Shown here: in pieces, positions 39,001 to 47,616 of the stretch
Position numbering within the stretch: the stretch's first letter is position 1
Layout: each line of letters opens with the position of its first letter
NCBI RefSeq assembly: GCF_963677195.1
Contig: NZ_OY781918.1
Coordinates: 3,460,923-3,524,922 of the forward strand
DNA length: 64,000 bases
From: an uncultured Marinifilum sp.
GTDB lineage: Bacteria; Bacteroidota; Bacteroidia; Bacteroidales; Marinifilaceae
Direction of reading: 5' to 3'
Notes under the pieces: model-generated
What the model was told of the DNA's origin: nothing
Databases searched by the model: none
Seen by the model: the letters and a program-made list of their open reading frames with translations, nothing else
Position numbers and translations under genes: made by a program

Positions 39001-40317
39001 AAAATATCTCTCAATACTAATTCCAGAAAATATTTTACAATTAAAGCTTAACACAAGATTATTCTGAAAAACTTCCTGCTGAGTCCAATGGCATAGTTGA
39101 TTAGACTTTCCCGAACCGGCACTTCCCAGCAATACAAATCCACTATACGATGAATTGATAAATTCACAATACTTACTCGCAAGATACTCTCTGTCAGTAA
39201 ATAATTCGGGATCATATTTTTCTTTTTTCATTTCACCCAAAAAGCCTTGTGTTAAATTTACCGAACGTTCCTGATATTCTTCCCAGCTTTTTCCTTGTTC
39301 TATGTTTATTTTAAAATTATCGCCAATATGAACATTTGCCAATATGTTATTAATTAAATCAACAAACTGATTTTTAAATAAGGAAGTTTCCTTTTTTAGT
39401 GCTTTTTCGTGACTAGACACATATTTTAGGCGATTTAAATTTCTACCCTGGATGGTTTGAAATAAATAAGAATACCTCTCATCTTTATACTCCTCATTAC
39501 ATGGAAGATAAACTACGAAAGGTGAGATATTCAATATCATCTCATTTTTAAGATGATCGCGACGTCTAATTTTATCAGGCACCAAATAGTAGGAACCTTC
39601 ATCGAGCTTTTTGTTGGTAGTAATTCTTATTGGTCGTCCCGACAAGGCAGTTACACCTGATAAAGTTTGAACAGCATAAATATTCATCTGCTCATCTTCT
39701 TCAACAGTAGTAGAAACAGAGAAAGCCGTATATTCCGACAAGGGTAAAAGTGCCTCAAGTAATTGAAACATCATGGGCTCTACTTTCTCGAGCAAATTGC
39801 GGAAAATATCTTTCGAAAGTGTTGTATCGTGCCCAAAATAAGTATTTCTAAAATATACAATTCCTTTAAACTCCTCACCCTTTTTACCCGACCATCCTTG
39901 TAAAACGTTACCTTTTTTATTTAACAATAGTTTAGATAATGATTTTACCAAAGCTAAATCTGGTAATTTACAATTTGCCTCTTTTAAAAGTGGAATAAGA
40001 ATATCATTTACCCAATCGCCCAGAGATAATGGTTTTTGAATAATTGCAGAAATAATTTTTTTTATTTTATCATCTACCTCAACATTACTGCGTTGCAATT
40101 CGGTTATTAATACACTAGATGTATATTGAATAGACATCTCGAATACATCCAGATAACGACGAAAAGCATAAAAATAATCTTCTTGCTCAAGATAGTTTTC
40201 ATACTGCTCAACCGGATATCCCAAAGAAAAAGGAAGTTCATCGTAAACAATATCCAAATTCTCCTCGATAATATCATACTCATCGTCGGTGTAAGGGTGT
40301 AAAAATCTATTAATCAT
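36088..40317 (-). CDS. Large STAND-type P-loop NTPase with N-terminal HEPN-like motif
   Basis: 1409 residues. An N-terminal domain contains R157-x5-H163 (FRNTYFGHD) in a helical setting like HEPN domains. A STAND/NACHT-like NTPase follows: Walker A GSAGSGKS (398-405, K404) and Walker B VILIFDAINE about 50 residues later. About 650 residues of helical, repeat-like sequence come after, the usual sensor region. There is no signal peptide. STAND NTPases oligomerise when the sensor detects a trigger and then switch on an effector. The gene overlaps the upstream two-helix membrane protein by 4 bp. Defence against phage is inferred from this architecture; no close named family is claimed. Confidence 0.72.
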   Translation of the reverse strand: MINRFLHPYTDDEYDIIEENLDIVYDELPFSLGYPVEQYENYLEQEDYFYAFRRYLDVFEMSIQYTSSVLITELQRSNVEVDDKIKKIISAIIQKPLSLGDWVNDILIPLLKEANCKLPDLALVKSLSKLLLNKKGNVLQGWSGKKGEEFKGIVYFRNTYFGHDTTLSKDIFRNLLEKVEPMMFQLLEALLPLSEYTAFSVSTTVEEDEQMNIYAVQTLSGVTALSGRPIRITTNKKLDEGSYYLVPDKIRRRDHLKNEMILNISPFVVYLPCNEEYKDERYSYLFQTIQGRNLNRLKYVSSHEKALKKETSLFKNQFVDLINNILANVHIGDNFKINIEQGKSWEEYQERSVNLTQGFLGEMKKEKYDPELFTDREYLASKYCEFINSSYSGFVLLGSAGSGKSNQLCHWTQQEVFQNNLVLSFNCKIFSGISIERYFQNIFDEKSSLSDILKKINDKAQEVNKKVILIFDAINECLQYQPSMKHGDSRQPGPIELLKEIDHYFVRHDMPAFKSVISCRTYTWEELIDLERSAIKHDLYFSGCQDEEDQKPLMIKGLSEEELRLVYPKYQLKYKLLTSEELLFAADHALIRGRLSDPLVLKMACDVFRGRHLPKDARQFYSGALFENLLVEKGVDSIKGDISQYQLLNEVTAYLWNNRKDSLNLKYFYRAYENQESDLYELSRLLFIDDAYNYSDAFNAILEKGILRVEKRRALKEVRFVYERYQEYLFSQYFQEEENEKIDYPDLPISSEAYKENLQEGKNYAVIRNALRTALIQDYLEKNSDPKTIIDLACDQQYDVQQLIMDALAVFLAEDYKSVCELIEQMLKFRKRETETKAKLLQEIELKIEETYKKEDSGIDVSALIKEQKILEESLIPVIRIRKVAIHTIYELFKSDIYAKKLFDENYHPINYLIEAMSDPIAQVRDTVSLYVYYISKFNSKIGLDILEHFSGKIMDVNMLSLLKNSNRRNLQQTYFEPASRIGMLMVVENLVAHSNYDLASQVVDIWRKILKKYTLNHSLIKIVMPFFKFFLRRQATVQAAYVNNGLEYQHFWTEIPAVGKNGEWSHQCFGDIIPFLKDTDGDFESLNSALIKGMYSGDAFSYFLIERVLIVQGIKDWNRIRRVVKELIDKGEQAPWADYMQMSLLYVMFHILEKSKQPNDEMLDLFSELTYSWTVRCKGLFAAHYNHQANKGEPYKQYVLNWYGAAYCSIYKDGGKRKGDDYPMPEFYQLIEEAFYNRDKELLYYCIENIAVLVSDFGYYQSALELFQYVLSLFKHESTIHEFDKIEINREIYKTDLRTFLCQMLGTIKSYYPREVEYYINNKLINSTFPNIDKFREELLNYNQSHETIGDLLTHKFGNFVIWSLLNDDNITSYFESVMEHGVHVNDYFSWFDKVVRLTFEELFEVKF

Positions 40318-41846
40318 TTACTCGTTTTTTTGTGGTGATAATATAGGTAAATAGGTATTACTATGAACAAAACTAATACTGTGAGTGTTGCAATATTATA
40401 GACTAATCCACTCTTTTTTAACCAGCCCAAAGCAACTATCCAATCCGATCCGTCTTTTACGGCAGAAAAAATAGCTAAGAATGCTACGAACGAAAGAATA
40501 AGATTAAGACGTTGTTCCCTTTGCTTTTCCTGCTTGGCTGCTTCTCTCTCTAAACTTATGTGTAACTGCTCCAATTCATCATCAATTTCTAGTCCCTGGC
40601 GTACTTTCTCGTAAATTGCCTGAGGCAAAAAATTATATGAAATCTTATGAAAATTATAGTTTTTATCAAATTCTAAAAATTCATCCATTAAATGACGTGA
40701 TGTATTTTTCTTACGAAATTCTCGATTTACATAACTCAAATAATTTTTCACATAAACCGAATGCAAATAAATAAATCGGTAATAATCCTTTTTCCAACAA
40801 TCAACCTGATACCATTTGGCATTATTTAGAATAACAACAAATGAATCAAATAAAGATAAAGCCTGCCAATTATTAAAAAGACTTATTCTATTGTCGTTAA
40901 CAAGTTGCTGGTAGTATTCATTAGAGGGATGAAAAGGGTTTTCAGGATCTACCGAAGCCCCAATAGGGGAACAAGTTGCTAAATCGAACAATAAATTTTC
41001 TCTGCAATAATACTCTGGGTAAGGACACTCAGAATTTTCCTCTGTAATGGTAAATAGCTTTAGTTTGTTGCCATTTTCAATTAAATCGGAATATCGCTGA
41101 ACATTTTTGCTTGAATAATCGTCTAGCTTAATTTGCTGTGCAGAATGCGATGGATAATTCAAATTAAAAATAAAAAGAAGAGGCTGAAATATATCTAAAA
41201 CATCCTGCTCAATATTTATTTGAAATGCACTAACATATCTTCCTGGCGCTCTAAAACGGGAATTTATGTAGGTAATCGCATCATAAAGCAAGTCATGCTG
41301 CTCTGCGCAAAATGAGTATATCAAAAATCCATGAGGTAAAAAATACAAATCCAGTTTAGTAAGTTCAAAACTCAACTCCTGACCTTTATAGGTCATCCTA
41401 ATGGTTTTATTAAGTTGTATAGAAAAAAAATCAACTTCTCTACCAATACAATTATTTTCACTAAAGGATTCTTCGTTTTTGCAGTTTTTCTTTCTTTTTC
41501 CTGGCAGCATACAATCTACGAATCGCTGATAAAAAAGACCATTCAGTTCTTTACGCTGCTGTGCTGAATATTCCTGCTGACTAAAAATAACTTTAGAAGT
41601 TGAATTAGACTCATAACCTTCTGATTTAGTTGAGTTTTCACTATTAGACCCTGATGATTTATTTAATAAGCATTCCTCTTTCAACCATTTTTTTAACTGA
41701 TCAATAATATTATCTGATTTGCAGCTTAAAGAAAACTGTCCACAAAAATAAGTAGTAGTTTTTAATGCTTTAACGGTAGTTCCAATATTTGCTAAAGAAA
41801 ATTGATTCTTTCTTGCTTTTATTACCTCAGAATTATTTTGATGCAT
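40314..41846 (-). CDS. CorA-like two-helix membrane protein coupled to STAND NTPase
   Basis: 510 residues. A long soluble N-terminal part of mixed alpha/beta character (1-380) leads to a helical, probably coiled region (about 390-435: DDELEQLHISLEREAAKQEK) and two C-terminal membrane helices (about 440-458 and 478-500). This resembles the CorA layout, though no GMN motif is seen. Two-helix effectors next to STAND NTPases commonly act as pores. The ATGA overlap with the NTPase start shows they are translated together. Function is inferred. Confidence 0.65.
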   Translation of the reverse strand: MHQNNSEVIKARKNQFSLANIGTTVKALKTTTYFCGQFSLSCKSDNIIDQLKKWLKEECLLNKSSGSNSENSTKSEGYESNSTSKVIFSQQEYSAQQRKELNGLFYQRFVDCMLPGKRKKNCKNEESFSENNCIGREVDFFSIQLNKTIRMTYKGQELSFELTKLDLYFLPHGFLIYSFCAEQHDLLYDAITYINSRFRAPGRYVSAFQINIEQDVLDIFQPLLFIFNLNYPSHSAQQIKLDDYSSKNVQRYSDLIENGNKLKLFTITEENSECPYPEYYCRENLLFDLATCSPIGASVDPENPFHPSNEYYQQLVNDNRISLFNNWQALSLFDSFVVILNNAKWYQVDCWKKDYYRFIYLHSVYVKNYLSYVNREFRKKNTSRHLMDEFLEFDKNYNFHKISYNFLPQAIYEKVRQGLEIDDELEQLHISLEREAAKQEKQREQRLNLILSFVAFLAIFSAVKDGSDWIVALGWLKKSGLVYNIATLTVLVLFIVIPIYLYYHHKKTSK

Positions 41847-42011
41847 ATTATTTTTAATTATGTAATATATCTATGCTATGTTTTTTTACTAAGTATTAAT
41901 AAGCTATAATTTTTTAAGACACAATTAGCAACTTATTAAATTACTATAACTTACATCTTTAATTTTAAAAATATCGTTAAAATATTTCCTCCAAAAAATT
42001 ACTATAAAGGA

Positions 42012-42554
42012 TCATTTATTTAGAATATAAACCTCATACTCCTTTATTTTTTCTTGCAAACGATTATTCAGGTATTCATTTTTATTTATTAATATATCCG
42101 ATATTAATTTTGCTTCCTGAAGATAGTTTTCAATTTTTTCTTTACTCCAGTAATATGGAGGACATTGCAAATTTGTAATTCTATCGGCTAATTTCACCAA
42201 AGCAACTTCATTGGATAATTTGTCTATTCTATTTAAGCTATCGAGCATGCGCTCTTTTTTCGAACTTAAGTTTTCGTTTTTTGTAAGAGCATTAACCCCT
42301 ATAGCTACACGTTCTCCAAATGTGGTTTTAATTTCATTATAATCAGCCGTAGTATCCTCTATTGTATCGTGCAAAACAGCTAGTTGTATTGCATAATCAA
42401 TATCGAATTTTTTTTTGTTAATATATGCCATAAATACTTCCATTGCTACATTCGTAAGATGAAGTAAATAATTAGATTTAGAACCCGGAACTTTTTGCTG
42501 ATAATGCTTTTCGCCTGCAAATTTCATGGCTTTTTGATAATAGTCTTGTGTCAT
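42012..42554 (-). CDS. Small HD-domain alarmone hydrolase-like protein
   Basis: 180 residues, a stand-alone HD hydrolase like the hydrolase half of RelA/SpoT or Mesh1. Motifs: LLHLTNVA, LAVLHDTIEDT (HD plus ED pair), TFGERVAIGVNALTK, and LVKLADRITNLQ. It would remove pyrophosphate from (p)ppGpp-like nucleotides in the cytosol. No synthetase domain is present. It lies 165 bp upstream of the two-gene STAND unit on the same strand, so it could be its first gene or independent. Confidence 0.82.
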   Translation of the reverse strand: MTQDYYQKAMKFAGEKHYQQKVPGSKSNYLLHLTNVAMEVFMAYINKKKFDIDYAIQLAVLHDTIEDTTADYNEIKTTFGERVAIGVNALTKNENLSSKKERMLDSLNRIDKLSNEVALVKLADRITNLQCPPYYWSKEKIENYLQEAKLISDILINKNEYLNNRLQEKIKEYEVYILNK

Positions 42555-42876
42555 TGTTCTTTTTTATAGATAAATATTAAGTTCCAAATTCAAGTCTTTT
42601 TATTTTATATTTTTAACACTTAAAAAACTTTAAAAATGATAAATATAAAGCAAATTAGATTAATAGTCTGGTTCCGATAAGCAATGAATAAAAATGTTTT
42701 TAAGTTCCATTTTTTTAGACTTAATTACCAATCATAATATATAATTTTATTCTATAATACTAAAAAACTTAAAATCTATCTTTTATCAAAACATTTACTA
42801 CTATTTTTCATTAACAATTTCCACTTATTACAATACTTCTCCTATAAATACGAAACTTGAATAAATAATAAAGCAA
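42555..42876. other. AT-rich spacer upstream of HD-domain gene
   Basis: About 320 bp of very AT-rich sequence between a terminator and the HD gene. I see no ORF, no tRNA-like fold and no clear promoter pair; it presumably holds the promoter for the HD/STAND genes. Confidence 0.4.
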
Positions 42877-42912
42877 AATTGGCGATCTATAAATACTAGT
42901 AGATCGCCAATT
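42877..42912. terminator. Terminator after the ricin/transglutaminase-like gene
   Basis: AATTGGCGATCTA (42877-42889) and TAGATCGCCAATT (42900-42912) form a perfect 13-bp stem around a 10-nt loop. A T-run follows on the plus side and a weaker one on the minus side. It lies 26 bp past the stop of the minus-strand gene. Confidence 0.65.
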
Positions 42913-42937
42913 TTTTATAAAAGCTTTCTCACAATTA

Positions 42938-44476
42938 TTAATGCACTATTCCTTCTTTGCCACAACAAGGAACATAATTAATATTGCTACCAGGAAGAGT
43001 AACTATCTCTATAGGGTGAGCAAAATCGAAGGTACTTGCTCCAACATTACATAGGTTTGCAAAAGCAGGAAATGGTGTTGTTGCCCATTGAGGATCGAAC
43101 CAATACCAAATATCATTAAATTTTATGATAACTGCCCAATGCTCTGATGCATGTGTAACAGGAAATCGTTCAACTGCCATTTTATTGGCAGGTACACCAG
43201 CCGCATGAAGCAAAGCTGCGAAGGAAAGAGCATGTGAAGTACAGTTACCAATAGGCAAAAAACCATATTTTTCATAAGAGCCAGCATATTGATCTATAGT
43301 AGGCCAATATTTAACCGATCCATTAGGATTTGAGCTACAAAATTCCTTATTGGCTTTTTTCACCATTGGATCTTTTGTTCTCATAGTTGATTTTTTATTC
43401 TTACCAAAAAATTCCCATGTCTTCTGACAAATCTCCCAGATTTCTTTATCAGTGCTAGCTACATATCCCGAAACACCAATATCAGCAAGAAGCTTATTTA
43501 CTCTGGGCGTACGTAAATTAATATCTTTAAAAAAGAAATTTGATCGAGAAGAAGTTACAACACCATCTACATATACATAATGATTTCCTATTTTAGCGTA
43601 CTCATAGTTACCACGAGCTTTTGTTTTTAACACAATATTACCTGGTTTAGGTTTTTTTAGTGTTAAAGTCATATTTGCCTTTCTTGTTTTATGTAAAAAA
43701 AGATTAGCTGATACTAATCCTGGTGCTGTAGCTTCAATTGTTGCCATCCACTTATCAGATAGGTTGACATTGGTAAAGTTGTAATATCCTTTACTGTTGG
43801 GAGAAACAACTTCTTTAATACCATTGGTCTGCAATGTGATTTTAATATTATCCATATTTGTCCCTACTGGGGCAATTACTCTACCTTTAGGTTGAGGCAG
43901 CCCATTAGCTAAAGCCTCATTTGTTCGTGCATTAATTAATACCCATTCCATCCAATGCCCCTGATGATCGTCCCAAATATGAATATTACTGCCGTTGGCA
44001 TAACTACGAGAAGCAAGACATACCACTTTGCCGTTTCTATTATATATTTTGAAATTACCTGATGGTGTTGGTTTAAGCTTAAATGATTGTGCTGATCCTC
44101 CATTTGCATTCCAAAGTTGAATATTTGTACCATTATTATTTTTATTTCCTGATACATCAACTCTTGCACCGTAAGACCTACCAAAGGAAGGTACTATATA
44201 ATAGTAACCCGGATTTTTTTTGTCTTTGTAAAAACAAAATTTACGGTCACTTCGGTTTTCCTTTTTATATACCTGAATATTCTGTCCTTGTCTGTATTTT
44301 GGGCTAATGCCGGGAACATCCCAGAATCCAAGATTACTGCCTGTATCATAAGCTCCTGCTGCCTGAATATATACTTCTACCCCTACTACAGGATCGTATT
44401 GGGCAGAAGTTTTCTTTGCAAGGAAAACTGTGCATACAAATATTAGACTAAAAATAATTCTTAAATTACACTTCAT
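42938..44476 (-). CDS. Secreted ricin-type lectin plus transglutaminase-like protein
   Basis: 512 residues from the ATG at 44476, which opens a clean Sec signal (IIFSLIFVCTVFLAKKTSAQ); a TTG upstream is less likely. Residues about 35-185 have ricin B/beta-trefoil repeats (GTNIQLWNANGGSAQSFKL, GSNIHIWDDHQGHWMEW). A carboxypeptidase-regulatory-like beta domain follows (about 195-290), then a transglutaminase-like core with triad C412 (GNCTSHALSF), H446 (SEHWAVI) and D461 (WFDPQW). It probably cleaves or cross-links a glycan-linked substrate outside the cell. The substrate is unknown. Confidence 0.78.
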   Translation of the reverse strand: MKCNLRIIFSLIFVCTVFLAKKTSAQYDPVVGVEVYIQAAGAYDTGSNLGFWDVPGISPKYRQGQNIQVYKKENRSDRKFCFYKDKKNPGYYYIVPSFGRSYGARVDVSGNKNNNGTNIQLWNANGGSAQSFKLKPTPSGNFKIYNRNGKVVCLASRSYANGSNIHIWDDHQGHWMEWVLINARTNEALANGLPQPKGRVIAPVGTNMDNIKITLQTNGIKEVVSPNSKGYYNFTNVNLSDKWMATIEATAPGLVSANLFLHKTRKANMTLTLKKPKPGNIVLKTKARGNYEYAKIGNHYVYVDGVVTSSRSNFFFKDINLRTPRVNKLLADIGVSGYVASTDKEIWEICQKTWEFFGKNKKSTMRTKDPMVKKANKEFCSSNPNGSVKYWPTIDQYAGSYEKYGFLPIGNCTSHALSFAALLHAAGVPANKMAVERFPVTHASEHWAVIIKFNDIWYWFDPQWATTPFPAFANLCNVGASTFDFAHPIEIVTLPGSNINYVPCCGKEGIVH

Positions 44477-44519
44477 AATTTTATTAAATTTTATATTACA
44501 ACTATTCTGCAAAAAAAAA

Positions 44520-45050
44520 CTAAGATAGATCTATAATTCCATCATATTTTTTTTGCTGATTGTACAGAGTTAATCCCATTAGTTTCCACTCAATTACTGC
44601 AATTACTGAGTATTTAAACTCTTTATTATTATTAATACTGTAAACATTTATAGCGACTGGTATCCAATCTGTGCCACTACAAAAACCCGAAGTATACGGA
44701 GATGCACTAATGGGAATATTATACTGGCTTTGTGCAATATTTCCATATTTTACCCTCAAGTGTCTTTTCGAAATTATATTTGCCTCTAATTCTATCTCCT
44801 CAAAAGAAACTACATGTTCTTCCAAACTATTCTCGGAAACAAATGTCCAAGTTTTAAGATCATTAGAATCGGTTCTTTTACGGTAGCTATCCTGAGCCGA
44901 TTGTCCCAAAAACGACAACAATCCAAAAACAAAAATAACGGCGGCAAACACACCTACTCTTTCTCTTAACAATTTTATTGCCTTTAGGCAAATCACTAAA
45001 AAATAAATCACAAGTCCCAAATTTAAGAGACTCCAAATTAAGTATATCAT
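44520..45050 (-). CDS. Small membrane protein of unknown function
   Basis: 176 residues with two N-terminal membrane helices (about 2-24 and 33-49), then a 120-residue extracytoplasmic domain with one cysteine and beta-rich segments (HLRVKYGNIAQSQYN, VAINVYSINNNKEFKYSVIAVIEWKLMGL). I recognise no family. It ends 43 bp before the start of the lectin/transglutaminase gene on the same strand, so the two may be co-transcribed. Confidence 0.6.
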   Translation of the reverse strand: MIYLIWSLLNLGLVIYFLVICLKAIKLLRERVGVFAAVIFVFGLLSFLGQSAQDSYRKRTDSNDLKTWTFVSENSLEEHVVSFEEIELEANIISKRHLRVKYGNIAQSQYNIPISASPYTSGFCSGTDWIPVAINVYSINNNKEFKYSVIAVIEWKLMGLTLYNQQKKYDGIIDLS

Positions 45051-45227
45051 GGTAAATTTAATTGTTAAGAATTTTGTTTATGTTTTATTAAATTTTTTAA
45101 AACTACCAATCTCACATTAAATCTCCAAAACTTATACTTATTTAATAAAAGAATATAGAAAGTTTAGTATAATTAATTCATTGTTTTGCGAAATCACAGC
45201 AAACATAAAACACACGCTTAAAACACC

Positions 45228-45264
45228 TAAAAAAAAAAAAGACAGCAGATTTATACCTACTGTC
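45228..45264 (-). terminator. Intrinsic terminator of ovoA
   Basis: On the minus strand GACAG (45264-45260) pairs with CTGTC (45245-45241) with extra internal pairing, followed directly by a run of about 12 T (45240-45228). It lies 24 bp after the ovoA stop. Confidence 0.7.
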
Positions 45265-45287
45265 CTGTCTATTTTCATTTTTGCAAA

Positions 45288-47423
45288 TTATTTTTTTCGC
45301 CAAATTGTCATTTGTGAAATGGTATGCTGGTATTTACGCGATGTTTCTCGAATTACAAAAGGAATATCATTAGGTTCTTCAATTAGTTCAAAATTATCTT
45401 TCAAAACCTCTTTTAGTCCATCTAGGGTAGTATATGGTTCACCATCTTTTCTATAGGCTCCTATCCATTTATCAAAATCGGTAAATTCCTCTAACCACGT
45501 ATAGGGCGAAGTAATTACTAAAATACCATTTTCGTTTATTCGCTTATGTATCTCGTTAAGAAATTTTAAGGGATCGTAAAGACGATCGATTAAATTACCT
45601 GCAAAAACCAAATCATAATTAGTAAATATTGGCTTTAAATTACACGCATCGCCCTGATAAAATGAAACTTTTTCTCGAGAATCATTCAAACCTAAATCGC
45701 TTAATTTTACTTCCTGATAACTGCTTAGTTTACCTTCTTCTTTTCGAATGTATTTTAACTTACCCGTTTCCTTAAGCTGAGTACCAATACGGATAAAACG
45801 TGCCGAAAAATCGAGACCTGTTACTTTTTTAAAATATTTGGCCAACTCAAGCGTTGTTCTGCCAGTAGCACATCCTAAATCCAATGCATTTTCTTTTCTA
45901 AGATCAGCTAAATATTTATTTAAAAGGCGCAGACAATGCTTCGAATAATTTTCAACATCAAAATATTCTTTTCCATACTGAAATTCACAATATTGCGAAA
46001 CTAAATCGTCGGTTTCGTAATAATCTGTTTCAATTACAAGCTCTTCTTCCGATTCTATGTATCGAAAACCAGCATGCTGAAAAAAGTGTCGTCGAAAAGC
46101 ATATCGGGAATCCCGAATGGCTAGATTTCCGGTAGAAATCCATGATCCACCTTTTATAAGATTATGCTTAGAGTCGAAGGTTGGTGTTGAAAAGTCATCG
46201 TAAAACGGATGAACCTCAAAACCATCCAAACCAGAAATTGGCATCTCAGTCCATTGCCAAACATTTCCTATTACATCGTAAAATTCACCAATTTTAAATT
46301 CATTTACCGGACAAGATGAAGCATAATGCTCCAAATTGATATTGCCAGGAGCCGTTTCCCACTCGGGCTGATCTTTTATGTGTAAAGAGTCGCGCAGTAA
46401 ATAGTATTCAGCTTCGCTTGGCAATCGCAATTTTTTCCCTGTTTTCGCCGATTTCCAGTTACAAAATGCTTTAGCCTCTAAATAATTTACTTCGGCAGGC
46501 CAATTCCAGGGCATATCAATAATCTCTGTCATATTCCGAAACTTCCACTTCTCTCCTGTCCTTTCCCAAAACAAAGGATACTCACACTTTTTATACTCCA
46601 CCCAGCTCCATCCTTCATCGGTCCACCATTCGCGAGTTTTGTATCCAGCATCATCAACAAAGGCTTTAAATTCCTGATTGGAAACCAAATACTTAGATGC
46701 ATTAAACGATTTTATATCAGCAATATATTCACCAAACTCGTTATCCCATCCATACAAGGCATTTTTTCGATCTTTTCCGATTTTTATATTCCCCGATTTT
46801 ACCTTAAGCAATTCATTTTCGGGAGCATTTCCCCACTGTTCGCAAGTCTTAAAAAGAGAATTTTTATTCACCATCTCAATTGGCAATTGTCTTATTAACA
46901 CCGAAGATGTTTCAATATGAATTCGCTGATGCTCAATACCCATAAGAATTACCCAAAACTGATTTTCCCAATTAATTGGCATTTCAAGAGGCAATTGCTG
47001 AATCAAATTCACAATCATCATTTTTACTTTATCCCTGTAGCTCTGTGTTTCCTCTATGCTTGGCCAATCATAATGCTTCTCGTTTAAATCATCCCACGAC
47101 ATTTCATCCACACCAATGGCAAACATCGATTCAAATTTAGGATTAATACGCTCGTTAATAATACCTGCAAGTATCAGTTTATTTACATAAAAGGTTGCAG
47201 TATGTCCATAATAAAATGCCAATGGATGACGCAATGGATCGGCACGATGCAAAAAAGCCTCCTGTCCATTCAAACATTTATACAATTGCTCATCGAGCTC
47301 CCAACTTAACTTAAAATAATTTAATATTTCTTCTCTTTTCTCTTCGGGTGTTCCTACATTTAATATTGGTGTTTTTGTCACCAATAAATCCTTATAAGTC
47401 TGTACTTCTATTATATTCTTCAT
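45288..47423 (-). CDS. ovoA: OvoA: 5-histidylcysteine sulfoxide synthase fused to methyltransferase
   Basis: 711 residues. The N-terminal DinB-like and formylglycine-enzyme-like domains make the ovothiol synthase that joins cysteine sulfur to histidine C5 using iron and oxygen. The iron site H165-x3-H169-x-E171 (EHQRIHIE) is intact. Residues about 235-460 are the FGE-sulfatase-like lectin fold. The C-terminal part (about 500-711) is a SAM methyltransferase (LDLGCATGRTTLELA) for the N-methylation step. Full bifunctional length. It is cytoplasmic. It neighbours oxyR on the same strand, consistent with a role in peroxide defence. Confidence 0.92.
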   Translation of the reverse strand: MKNIIEVQTYKDLLVTKTPILNVGTPEEKREEILNYFKLSWELDEQLYKCLNGQEAFLHRADPLRHPLAFYYGHTATFYVNKLILAGIINERINPKFESMFAIGVDEMSWDDLNEKHYDWPSIEETQSYRDKVKMMIVNLIQQLPLEMPINWENQFWVILMGIEHQRIHIETSSVLIRQLPIEMVNKNSLFKTCEQWGNAPENELLKVKSGNIKIGKDRKNALYGWDNEFGEYIADIKSFNASKYLVSNQEFKAFVDDAGYKTREWWTDEGWSWVEYKKCEYPLFWERTGEKWKFRNMTEIIDMPWNWPAEVNYLEAKAFCNWKSAKTGKKLRLPSEAEYYLLRDSLHIKDQPEWETAPGNINLEHYASSCPVNEFKIGEFYDVIGNVWQWTEMPISGLDGFEVHPFYDDFSTPTFDSKHNLIKGGSWISTGNLAIRDSRYAFRRHFFQHAGFRYIESEEELVIETDYYETDDLVSQYCEFQYGKEYFDVENYSKHCLRLLNKYLADLRKENALDLGCATGRTTLELAKYFKKVTGLDFSARFIRIGTQLKETGKLKYIRKEEGKLSSYQEVKLSDLGLNDSREKVSFYQGDACNLKPIFTNYDLVFAGNLIDRLYDPLKFLNEIHKRINENGILVITSPYTWLEEFTDFDKWIGAYRKDGEPYTTLDGLKEVLKDNFELIEEPNDIPFVIRETSRKYQHTISQMTIWRKK

Positions 47424-47616
47424 AAAATATGGCTTTATAATTTTTCCGCCTTTCTATATCTTTTGAAGTTAAGAATTATTCTTTTTCATTCAAATGAATT
47501 TACAAAATGAATTAAGAAGCAAAATTATAGCTCATTTAATTTAACACGTTCTCTTTGTATGTTTATAAAACACCTAATAATCAGCTGATAAATTGTTCGT
47601 TTTGAAATATCATCTG

